A stretch of 64,000 nt of DNA, taken from Desmodesmus armatus. Its lineage: Eukaryota; Chlorophyta; Chlorophyceae; Sphaeropleales; Scenedesmaceae. Below, piece by piece: positions 45,874 to 56,833 of this stretch; the first letter of the stretch is position 1, and each line of letters begins with the position of its first letter. Position numbers and translations under genes: made by a program. The notes under the pieces were generated by a model. That model was not told the origin of the DNA and searched no databases. It saw nothing but the letters and a program-made list of their open reading frames with translations. Location of the stretch: contig VIIQ02000574.1 of NCBI GenBank assembly GCA_007449985.2, positions 1,240,001 to 1,304,000 on the forward strand, written 5' to 3'.

Positions 45874-48777
45874 ATGCTGGCAACTCGGCCATGCCAGGCC
45901 ATCGGCCAGCGCAGGTTCGGCCCCAGCAGCGGCCTGCTCCCCATCCGCAGCAGGACCGTGAAGGCCAGGGTTGCAGCCCCTTTGTCGCAGCCTGTGGCTC
46001 CTGCTGTGGATGAGCGCGGGTTCCGTCTCAACGAGGTGAGCGCACCCATAGCATTTTAAACGTCCTACTTTACTTGCGACTGCTCTGCAACTTGGACGGC
46101 ACAATGCTGGCACCTGCACAGCAGCAGCAGTAGTAACCACCCAACCTACTCTGGTGACAATGGGGACTCATCATCTGTTCCTGCCTCCACGTACTTGCAG
46201 GACGGCTCATACGACTTGTCAGCTCCTCCTCCATTCGGACTGGCAGACATCCGCAATGCCATCCCAAAGCACTGCTGGGAGAAGAACTCCTGGCGCTCCA
46301 TGGCCTACCTGGCCCTGGATGTGGGCATCGTGGCTGGATTGGCTGTTGGAGCATACACCATCAACGCCTGGTGGGTAAAAGGCAAAGCAGACTGCCCCAG
46401 CTAGTCAGGGTTGAGGGCTGCCTGCTGCATGTGTGGTCTGTAACCGCGTGTGGTCCTTTCAGATGATTCTGCTGTTGCAGGAGTTGGGTAGCAGTGTAGG
46501 GTAGCAGCACAGCTGATTCCATCGGGATGAATAGGCGGTCCAGGGACTGAAACCATGTGTGGTCTGTCTCACATGTCTCAACAGGCTGCGTCTGTACCGC
46601 TGCATGCCTGTACCGTCATGTGCTGTTGTCGCAGGTGGGCATGGCCGCTGTACTGGTTCATGCAGGGCACCATGTTCTGGGCCCTGTTTGTGGTCGGCCA
46701 TGACTGGTAAGGAGACGACTGTGGTGGCGGCTGGTAGTTTTGGGTCGCAGTTGGTACACTGTGACACACAGCACTGCTGGGGTACACTGCTCTGCTTTGC
46801 AGATGGCAAAGGCCAGACGGGTGTCATGTAAGGGGTCTGCCAGCGTGGGGATCGTGCCAAGATTTGAGGCTATCAGTGCATGACAGTGGGCGGGCTTTGT
46901 GCGTATGTAGCAGATGGTGTTATACTTTGCACATGCTGTTCTTGCCAAGGCTGATTTTGCTTGGTGCTGCTTGATGTTTGTGTCGTGCAGCGGTCACCAG
47001 AGCTTCAGCAACAACCGCCACCTGAACGATCTGGTGGGCAACATCACACATGCCTCCATCCTGGTGCCATACCATGGTGAGAACCTGCAGGAATTAACCA
47101 CTGGCATGCATTCAGCTTTGCGCAGCGCACAGAGGAATTCATCAAGCAGGCATGGGACCCCTCTTTGTCTGCAGTTGTCCAGCATGTAAATGGGGAGTTG
47201 GGGGGCGTGAACTGTGCACTTGCTCTGGCGTCAAGCACCCTGGCAATGCATGAAGTATCTGAGCAGCCGCTGCAGATGCAGCTCAGTGGTTTGTCTCAGG
47301 CACCACCAACAGCACATCCTCTTGCCTGACAAGCCTGTCCTGTCCTGCCTGCTGCCTGCTCCCAGGCTGGCGCATCAGCCACCGCAAGCACCACGGCAAC
47401 CACGGCCACGTGGAGAACGATGAGAGCTGGCACCCCACCACCAAGTCCCAGATCGACGAGATGGAGCCCATCGGCCGTCTGGGCCGCCTCAAGTTCCCCT
47501 GGCCCCTGTTTGCCTACCCCTTCTACCTGTGGTTCCGCTCCCCAGGCAAGAACGGCTCACACTACGACCCCAACTGTGACCTGTTCCAGCCCAGTGAGAA
47601 GCGCATGGTGCTGACCAGTGACGCGTTCATGCTGGGCATGCTGGGCGTGCTGGCAGCAGCAACAGCAAAGCTGGGCCTGCTCAGCGTCCTCAACCTCTAC
47701 GTGCTGCCATACTGGTGAGCATGATGGGGTTGAGTGGGTTGGGGCTTGTGATCACTGCGCCGTGGATGCAGGAGACAGCAGCAGGCTTCAGTGAAACCAT
47801 TGCTGTGCAAACTCTGTCGTTGCAGCTGTTTTTTGGCCAATGGGTTGTTCTTCTCCCAAACACAATCGCAGCTGAACAAGCACAGCTCAGGGGAGTGCCC
47901 TATCGGGAGTGGTCCAAGCCTTGTCGACCAGTACAGCATGCATAGGTTGCGGCTTTGTGCCTGCAGCTGACTTGAGCCACATGTGGTCACCATTGTGGGT
48001 GGTGTGGTGTCATGTACCTGCAGGTGTTTTGTTGCGTGGCTTGATGCCGTGACCTACCTGCACCACCACGGCACCACCAAGGAGAAGATGCCCTGGTACC
48101 GCGGTGAGGAGTGGAGCTACCTGCGCGGCGGCCTCACCACACTGGACCAGGACTTTGGCATCTTCAACAAGATCCACCACAACATCGAGACACATGTGGT
48201 GCACCACCTGGTGAGCAGCAGCAGCAGGATGAAGGGTGGGGGGGAGGTCTCTCTCCAACAGTAAAGTCTTTTGAGTGTCTGCCTTGCGACAATACCCCTT
48301 GGGGGTCCTGTGTCACAACAGCACAGCAAGTGGCTGTAGGTGCTGCTGGGAGTCTTCTCTCTGACCTCGGCTGCATCCTGCTAGGATTGCAGGGCCATGT
48401 CGTGAGAGGAGCAGGTAGTGCTGAGACGCAAACGCAGGCGGGGTGTCGGTGTGCGCGCGTGATGCTGGGCCCACCACGCACATGTGTGCAGGGAGTAGGG
48501 AAGAAGTTGTCCTGGTGGTCCTGGTTGCTGAAAACATCCTGTTGCTGTTGCTGTGTGTCTTTGTGTGCTGCAGTTCCCTCAGATGCCCCACTACCACCTG
48601 GTTGAGGCCACCAATGAGGCCAAGAAGGTGATGGGCCCCTACTACAGGGAGCCTGAGCCCAGCCCCGGCCCCCTGCCCACACACCTGTTCGGTATGCTGA
48701 AGCACTCGTTTGACAACGACCACTACGTGGAGGACACAGGAGACATTGTGTACTACCAAAAGGATGCACGTGTCTGA
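45874..48777 (+). CDS. FAD7: Plastid omega-3 fatty acid desaturase (FAD7/FAD8 type)
   Basis: Exons 45874-46035, 46201-46370, 46635-46706, 46991-47076, 47366-47714, 48024-48210 and 48574-48777 join in phase to 409 residues. The first about 50 residues ([16 protein letters not shown]...VKARVAAPL) are a chloroplast transit peptide. The three histidine boxes are intact: HDCGH (split by an intron inside the Cys codon), HRKHH within [15 protein letters not shown], and HVVHH in [16 protein letters not shown]. The motifs [27 protein letters not shown] and [13 protein letters not shown] are typical of the omega-3 (delta-15) class and separate it from plastid omega-6 FAD6. The enzyme is a di-iron membrane desaturase that adds a third double bond to C16/C18 acyl chains of plastid glycerolipids, making 16:3/18:3, with ferredoxin as electron donor. 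Confidence 0.96.
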
Positions 48778-51295
48778 GCAGCAGACCCCATGCAGTCCTT
48801 GTATGCGTGGTGGATGGCAGGGGAGAGCAGGGTTACGTACCCGCCATCTCTTGAAACCCCACTATCAGTGATGCAGGTGCAGCTGTGTGTTCTGTCAGTG
48901 CTGTTATTATGTTGCTGCGGCTGTTGTGGCTCCCGGTAGGTCGTGATGCCTCTTGAGCATGTGTCCGTTGCCGGTCACTGGGCCTGCACTGCCTGGGCTT
49001 GCTCTGCTGGTGATACCTTGTGGATGCGCTGTCATTAGCTAGGTGATCCACCTACTGTACAGTCGGTGCTGATGCATTGGTGCAGGCAGTTCTGCAGCAG
49101 CTGTGTTCTCAGGTGTGTTGCTAGACTGTGTCAGGCTGTGTTTGTGCTGAGGGTCAGCGTCTGTGCTGAGGTTTATGCTGATGAGCAACGACTTGCTCAA
49201 CAGGAGTGCTAGATAAGGTGCCAATTGGGCCCTTGTCCAGCTGTGCAGGTGCATGCAAACCTCTTTGCTGCATGTGGTGTTTACAGCGTACAGTCAGGTT
49301 GTGGTGGGATGGGCAAAATATTTTTCGGGGTGTTTGCCTGCAGTGTACTCGAGTGGTCGGCTATTGCTGGTGTTGTTGGTCTGGTCGGGTCTGGTTGGCT
49401 CTGGCTCTTCTTGAGTCAGCAGAGAGCTCCAGCTCTCACATTTGCCAAGGCTGCTGAGCAGTCCCCCTGTTGGCTTTTTGTGCTGCATGCAGAGCGGCTG
49501 CAGCCACAGTCATATGAGGGTGTGGGCTGTGAGTGAGTGTTACTGTGAATGCAGTGGAGAGCTGAGAGAGTGAGAAGCTGTGGTGGTTACAGCGCAACAA
49601 CTTAGGCGTCAGCAGTGTCGTATGTCATCTGGCAGTTGCTGCCATAGCAGCTCTTTCGATACAGCAGTTGTTGACATTGTGCAATTGGAGTAACTGTACT
49701 ACAAGAAGCTCCGTCGACTTCTGTTGGCTGGGGCAAGTGGTGTCACTCTTGCATTGTCAGCAGCTGTATGTGGCATGTGCAAACACTGCAGCTTTGAACA
49801 ATTGTAACGACAACTGCTTGTAGCGTGCCTGGAGTTGAGCATAGTTGAGTTCGGACTGGGACAAATACTTGAACAGGACTGGGGCAAATACGTGAACAGA
49901 AAATAGTGTGTAGCTGTGGGATAATTCTCGACAGAGCTGCAGAGGAGGATGCACATTACAAGCAAGTTCCCTAATCTTGTGGCTTGGCAGAGCTCACCAT
50001 TGCACCTTTGCAGACTTTTTTCTTGTGGCTCAGCAGAGAAAGAATGTCACTGACACTGGCAGCTTGGCAGAAATGATGGAACTCACTTCCAAGTTCACGG
50101 ACTCATGCACTCAGCTTTGCATCCTGATGCTTTCCATCACATTGCCAACAGGGCGGGTGTTGCTGCACAGACATGTCGACTGCTCTTACAACTGATATCT
50201 TTCACCAGCAATATGCAGAGAAGCAACTTGAAAGCATAGTGCATGGCCTGCTGCCAATGTCATGACACGCTTTTCAATCTGCCACTGTCAGCTACATTCC
50301 ACCCATGCTGCAGCAGCACCTATCTCATATCGGAGTGTGTGCAATACGTCAGAAGATGTATAGGCAAAAATCAGAACCAACCCCTGGTGCTTTCTTCTGT
50401 GGTCCAATGCATTACACACTCTCCAGCCCACACCCCCGTAGCACAGCATGGCACTGATGGCCACACTCAGCTATGTCCGGTTCCTCTCAGACAGGTCCCA
50501 GCACACAAACAAAGAACACACAACCCTCAACTGTGCAACGAGAATGACAAGCTTATCTGCCATATTGCAAGCAGACCCTATGTCATCTGCAACAAGCTCT
50601 GGGTGATGCACCCACTATACCCCCATGAGCAGCAGCGCAGAACGAATCCCGACACGCACACACAGAGATGGATGCATATAGCTGGCTGCACATTGGCTGC
50701 AAGTGTGCAGCTAGCCGGGCAAGGAAGACACGACAGTGCAGTCTGCCACAGTCTCAGTATGACAGGGCACACTGTCGAGATTGTCCAACAACCAAACACA
50801 TGATACAGATAGCACAACATGAGGCACAAGCCAACGGGTAACGATTAACAAAGCTGTCGAGTTATTGTTGCAGGCTGACCTGGGCAGGCTGAGCTGGAAT
50901 GTGCTGTACACCTATATACAACAGCTCAGGGCCCACCAAAAAACAGCACATTGCACACTAACTGGGTGGGTAGACACCCAATCTGACAGATGTGATGACC
51001 ATCGGGAACGGTACTGCTAGGCAAGGGGTTGGCACAAGCTCTACTAGTACTGCCAGAGTCTGGGTTGACAGTCTGATAACTGACACAAGACCTGTCCCTG
51101 GCCGCAATGTACAACAGGCTGCCACAACGGCACGACCAGTGGGCGGGATCGTCTGCAAAAGCGGGGGTGACAGCAAGCAGTCCAAAACACTTCCCAGCAG
51201 ACGGGGTCACCTGCTGGGGGGACCGACTCTGACCGCTACAGGTTTGGAAAACTGGGCTCAAAAACCCCACACGATAGGAAGATCCGGTTAACACA
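48778..51295. other. 2.5 kb without a recognised gene
   Basis: This lies between the convergent desaturase and small plastid-protein genes. Open frames here are short and unconserved, and no tRNA or rRNA was recognised. It probably contains long 3' untranslated regions. Confidence 0.5.
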
Positions 51296-51965
51296 TCATG
51301 CGCTGGGGTTGTCATTGAAGAGAACCTCGTTCAGCACCTGCAACAGCAGACAGCAGCACGATTCAGCACCACATCCAGCACATGAGCACATGACCAAGCA
51401 CATGGCTACTGCATCCTGCAGTCAATACAGACGTCACGGGCTGCAGTGTAAACATAATGAGCCTGAGCACGGCCTTGATAATCTCAGCTGCTGTTGTTGT
51501 GACTCACCAGGGCAGTGATGGTGGACGTAACAGTGATCGCAGCAGCCTCTCCTGGTGACTGGCCATGAAGCATGCAGTAGGTAGTCACTGCAGCTGCTCC
51601 GATCCCAGACGAGAGCATTGAGTGCTCATATTTCTGCACACAGATGCAGCACAACGGCGTGAGGGAGGTTGGGTGGGGTCACAGCACCCAGTGACTCAGC
51701 AGCAGCAGAAGGGGTATCTAAGCTTAGAACCTGCCGGTGCGTCACCCTGCGGCCGGCTCACCTGCATGAATCGATCCAGGGACACCTGCATGTCCTTCAG
51801 CACGACTGGGCCAGCGGCAGGCTCGTAGTTGGGCCCCTGCTCATCCCCATTGCTTGCTGCCCGACATGTCAGGCTGCGTCGCACGGGCATGCGGCCAGGG
51901 CACGTTGGCACGCGTGAACCACGCTGCGTGCTGCCTGCGATAGCTGTGTTGCGTGCAGTAAGCAT
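51296..51965 (-). CDS. Small conserved-looking, probably plastid-targeted protein
   Basis: Three exons, 51965-51762, 51633-51508 and 51337-51296, join in phase 0 to 123 residues. The start is rich in Arg, Thr and Ser with no early acids (MLTARNTAIAGSTQRGSR, then RRSLTCRAA), a typical chloroplast transit peptide with a cleavage-like CRA|A. The mature part is about 80 residues: a polar segment (GPVVLKDMQVSLDRFMQKYE) and then a Gly/Ala/Thr helix (MLSSGIGAAAVTTYCMLHG, AAAITVTSTITALVLNEVLF), possibly one membrane or amphipathic hairpin. I do not recognise the family. It lies 320 bases downstream of the RanBPM gene on the same strand. Confidence 0.75.
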
Positions 51966-52287
51966 GGTGTGTTGTGTTCCGGAGGTCCGAGGTGTCCGTA
52001 TCTTTGAAGATAGGAACGCAGAACGCAGACTGCTGCTTGATCAAGGCGACAAGGGCAAGAGGTGGTACCAACTTGGCCATGGGGACGCTCTGTATAGGGC
52101 AGCTTGAGAACCATATCGAGATGTGACATGTTACAATCACGGTCAGCACGTTGCAGAAGGAGCGTGAGTCCGAGTGCACAACACACATGTGCGTCGTATG
52201 ATACAATGCGTGGAGCCACGCCAGCCACTGTACACAGTACACGACATGCTGACTGAGATCAGCAGATCAGCACCCCCTCCCCCCCGG

Positions 52288-55200
52288 TCAGCTGGGCAGC
52301 AGGTGGTCCTTGAGCTCAAACACCTCTCCCATGCCACCAGACTCCTCCCGCAGGGCTGCCCGAGCAGCGACGAGCTGCTGCAGCAGGGTCTCCAGAGCGC
52401 TCTGCACAGGCACAGTGCCACACAGCAAGACCACACATGCGGATGCTGCTCACACAATGCGGTTGCTGCTGGTTACAGTAACAGTCCGGCTCAAGCTCCT
52501 GCATGTTCTGCTGCAACAGCCTCATTTGGTCAGGTGGTCAGTAGCATGCTGTGCCTGCCTGTCCATGTTCAAGTAGGTGTTGTCAAGTGGTAACCTCCAT
52601 CCCCCCCCCCCACACACACACACTTTACAAGCCTGACGTAATGGTTTAACCATCCTTGTGGGACTATGGGGGATATGCTTCATAGAACTGCTTGCACGTG
52701 ACTGATATGTTGCCTACTTGCTAGATACACTTGTATCCTCTGCTTGACACTCCTGCCTCCGCACCTGAGGTTTGCTGCTGCCAGTCATGGCAGTGTGGGT
52801 GCTGCTGCTGCTGCCACCGGCTGCTGCCACTTGCAATATTGCTGCGTTGACCGCATCTGCCACCACCTCACGCTGGCTGAGCTGCAGCAGGTGTGCTAGC
52901 GGCGACTGCTCTGGGCGCTCGTATGCTATCAAGGCCACAACGTCCTGCAAAAAGTCAACCAGGAGCAACCACGCATGCAGACAAGCGTGGAGTGGGTTAG
53001 AGGTGTTTGGTGGACATGATGCAGTCCCGCTACTTGCTGGCTGCCTACAGCACACTCGTGCTGCTGACTGCTGTGATGCTGGCTCCGTTTGGTTGTTCCT
53101 GTGCCGCTGGCAGCCTGAGAGTGTCCCCTGTTCCGGTGCAGCCAGCCTACTGCAGTGGCTTTGGTGTAGGGAGTGTCCCATGTCAGCAGCTGCAACACAT
53201 GGGCCTCTCACCCGTAGTTGGCTGTCACTGTGTGCAGCTCCTGGCTTGAGCCCAGCCAGCACATTCTGGGCAAACTGCATCGCGTCTGTGATGCGGCCCT
53301 CCCTGACATGTACCAGACAGACAGCAGCGCAAGACAGGGGTCAGACTGACTCATCAACTGTGTGCCTGGGCAGACCTTCAGCTGCGCCACCTTCAGCCCA
53401 CTGTGCAAGGGATTGCTGAGGCACATACCTGATAGTCAACCCCAGCCCCCCCCCCCCACACACACACGGCAAAGTGTCCTGCTGGTGAGCCTCATCCAGC
53501 TCATCCCTGATTGTGCCAGTGCTCCAGTATGCGGGCATATGGGCATCTTCACTTTTCAATCGCAGATGCTGCTTGAAGAGCATTGAAGTACAGGTGGCTT
53601 GCTCTTATCTACACGCCAGCTACCTCTATGCCTAGGCCACCTCGCCCCTGCCACCCCCACCCTGCTTTGATGGTATGTACCTGATGAACTCGATGTACTG
53701 CTGACAGCGCAGATGAAACTGCACCTCATCGCTGCAGCTGTGCCCCTGAAGCACCAGCGGACACTGCTGCTGCAGCTGCTCCAAGGCGTCAGGAACTGAA
53801 CCCTGCATGACGCATAGCAGCTCTCTTCATTAGTAGTCTTATCCCTCTGCCCAGTATGTGCAAGCAAGCACTGGTGCACTTTGCAACGCTGCCTGGGTGG
53901 CATACATGCGGCGTGTGAACACACAAACCTCCACATCTGCTGCAATGCCAGCTGCACAGCACACCTGAAGTGTTTGTGCGAAGGCCGTGCAGCGCTGCAT
54001 ACCTGCATGATGGCCTTGCGCACAGCCTCCCGCAACTGCAGGGTAGCCGTCATGGGGTCACCCTCGCCCTCACTGCACACAAGCAGCAGTTGCGAGTTAC
54101 CAACGTGCAGAGCATGACCGATCATCAGCATGCACCACCCTGTTGGCACCAACCCTCACCGCGCGTTGCCACGAACCTCGGGGCATCAGTCCACCTCAAA
54201 ACACGACCACAACTGCACCAGGAGGTTACCAATGATGGTGGCAGTACCAAAGCCTGCAAGCCAGCACAGCGCATCCGTGTGCTGTCCGCTGCATGCATTT
54301 GTGCCTGAGCGCCTGCCCCCCCTCTCACCACATGGGCTGCGCTATGCCCTCCACGCCTGCTGCTGTGTCGAATGCTGCCAGCGTGCCACCAAATCCATTG
54401 AAGAGCAGGTAGTTGCGCACCACCTGGTGCGCATCACCAGCAGACACACGCATCCTGCAGCAACAGCACACCATCAGCAGCAACAGGCACCAAAGAGAGC
54501 AACACACTGCTGAGTCTATCGCCATATCTGTGCCTGTCTTGACAATTTTGATACAGATGCTTCTTGATGTACAACGACAGGCGCAGTTTGCCAATCAACA
54601 CCACCGTATGCTGCACATCATCTGGTGACTGGACCCAGCCTGAAACTGGACTGGGCATGCAGCGTAGCAAGCTGACAGGGGTGCTGGCAACAATGCTGTG
54701 CCTGCAGTGACGCACCGCTGTACTGCTGCCTGCTGCTGCTCCCTCTCGTCAATGATGAGGGCCTGTATGACACACAATGGCATCCAGCACAGCTTGGCAC
54801 AGCACAGCGCACAGCTCGAAGCTGCTGATGAGCATATCATCATAATAATGCATACGGCTGCTGCAGCCTGCACGCCACCACATATGACAGGACAGCGCGG
54901 CTGCTACACGGGGCGCTGAAGCACAATAGATTGCAAGTCCTTCGCAGGGCATAGCCAAAAAACCTACCTCCAGGTCAAATTTGAAAGGCTGTTGACCGTA
55001 GTTGACCCGGATGTGCTCATTCTTGCTGCAGGCCGAAAACACAGCATGACGGGTGAAAGCATATGTCAATAATCCACTACCATGGCATCAAACCTGACCT
55101 TGTGGGAGAAGCTGCTGTTGTGCTGCAGCCCTCCCTGCCTCAACACAGAGCAGCTTAGTTGACTGTCAACTGCTGAACTCAGCCACAACGTTTGTCGCCA

Positions 55201-56466
55201 ACTCAGCTGATACGCAAGTTGAACGAAACCATGACTCACCTGTGGAGGCCCACAGTAGGGTACAGCTGCTCTACATTGACATGCCTGAAGGCGGTTCGCA
55301 GCTGCTTCCCATTTTTCCTGCAGCCATGACACATGACGGCACCACACCCGTACAATTGGGGGAGACAAGGCCATGACTAATTTGGAGTGCAGTCAACGGC
55401 AGTCAGCTGCACTCAAAGAGAAGTCAATGTCAGTCAAGGTCATGCACGATACAGAGTGCCCAGGCATGTGCAGGCCATGACACGGAGCTGTTGGCGGCTG
55501 CAAGGTGCAGGACAAGCCAGCACGATCACTACTCACGTGAAGAATATTTCCTGCTTGCCTAAGTGCAGGCCGGCACCAACGGTGTCTCCCGCCCCCCACT
55601 TGGGCCCGTAATCCTCACCAACGCCTGAAGCGATACAAGGCAGTAATGTCACACGGTCAGCAGGATGAAGGTAAGTAGGCCGAGTGGCTGACGAAACATG
55701 CTTCTCTGCTGCTGCAAGGGATGGGCTGATGCATGGGGTGGTGTTCCTGCTGATCCTGCATGCAGTGCCAGTGGCATGCCAGCTGAAGGTCGCCAATTGC
55801 TGCTGTCAGTGATGAAGGCCCCCCCCCAAGCAGCAGGGTGCTGGTGTGTACCTGCTGAGTGGAACTTGTGGCCATCATCACCATGATAGCCATAGCTGCC
55901 TGGCTCCCACCTGCAGAGAGGGCCATGGGCAACTGTCAGGGGGCAGCTGCGCAACCCACCACCACCACCACCACACCACCACCACCACCCACAGAGGTCA
56001 CCACGATGGCCCTCACCATGAGCAAACTCCTGGCACATTTGTTGGGGGGTTGTTGTGACAGTTTTGCAGCGGTCAGGGCAGCGTGCATGCTGGCACTGTG
56101 CAAGGGGTTTGTCGCAGTGGGATGAGCTGCATTAGCATAGTGTGGCACTTGTTGCTGCTGTCTCTGCTCTTACCCTGGTTGCCGGTTGACCTTGAAGCTT
56201 TTGTCACTGAAGCCAATGGCGATTTTGCCCAGCTCTCCCTTGTCCAGGACAGTAAGCTCAAAGTAAAATAGCAGGAGGTTTGCAGGTACAGGCTTGTTGG
56301 TCTGGATGGCCCCTACATCATTGCTGTGTCTGCTCTCGCCAACATAACGCAGCGTCAGCTTCTCTCTGCATATCTCTAGCCCTGGCCCATGGCTGCCTGT
56401 GTTGAACTCTAGTAGAGGAAAGTTGCTAGTGTACGAAGCTTGTGCTGCAAATGATTCAGACTGCAT
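52288..56466 (-). CDS. RANBP9-like: RanBPM-type SPRY-LisH-CTLH-CRA protein (GID/CTLH E3 ligase scaffold)
   Basis: Thirteen exons join in phase to 453 residues: 56466-56174, 55910-55852, 55624-55537, 55317-55240, 55134-55099, 55025-54968, 54762-54716, 54454-54329, 54072-54003, 53802-53681, 53302-53212, 52944-52765 and 52401-52288. The SPRY domain (about 1-210) has REKLTLRYVG, LLFYFELTVLDKGELGKIAI, GFSDKSFKVNRQPGWEPGSY, GYHGDDGHKFHSAG, TKNGKQLRTAFRHV, LYPTVGLH and IRVNYGQQPFKFDLE. LisH follows (VVRNYLLFNGFGGTLAAFD), then a CTLH/CRA region (LREAVRKAIMQ, QFHLRCQQYIEFIREGRIT, DAMQFAQNVLAGLKP, ALIAYERPEQSPLAHLL, QREVVADAVNAAIL). This order is that of RanBP9/10 and yeast Gid1/Vid30, the substrate-receptor scaffold of the CTLH/GID ubiquitin ligase. 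The start ATG lies 367 bases from the pyrophosphatase start on the other strand. Confidence 0.93.
52601..52623. repeat. C11(AC)6 composite microsatellite, last RanBPM intron
   Basis: A C homopolymer runs directly into an AC dinucleotide run. The same composite occurs again at 53446 in another intron of this gene. Confidence 0.85.
53446..53467. repeat. C12(AC)5 composite microsatellite, RanBPM intron
   Basis: Same structure and orientation as the run at 52601, about 845 bases away, between exons 53802-53681 and 53302-53212. Confidence 0.85.
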
Positions 56467-56833
56467 AACTTATCTCAAAGGAACCAGTGCAAGTAGTGAG
56501 GGGGGGGGTCAAACTGCTCAAGGTGATCTGGACTTGCTTTGCATGGAAGAGCATACAATCGCAACAGTCCACTGGTCACCCTTTCTGACACAGCGGCGAA
56601 ATAAGAACCGTGCTCGGCTTCAACGAATTGGTTGACGCTGGACAAGTGCAACAGTGCAACGTGGAATAATGACATGACACATCAAGTGGTAAGCACTCTC
56701 TGGGTGTTCTTTGACTTTGGACTAATTGTGGAGCACCCAAACAGCGTCTTGCTGCATTCCCTTGCCTTGTACGTTCGTGCTGTCCGCCCCTCTCTTCACT
56801 CAACAGTCCGCAAACGCCCACACACACACCACA
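56467..56833. promoter_or_regulatory. Bidirectional promoter region, RanBPM / pyrophosphatase
   Basis: 367 bases lie between two divergent ATGs whose first exons are both well supported. No core element was assigned. A run of 9 G is at about 56501. Confidence 0.4.

Noticed and set aside
48778..51295. Non-coding RNA gene or transposon in the 2.5 kb gap
   Set aside because: No terminal repeats, transposase fragment or recognisable RNA structure is visible.
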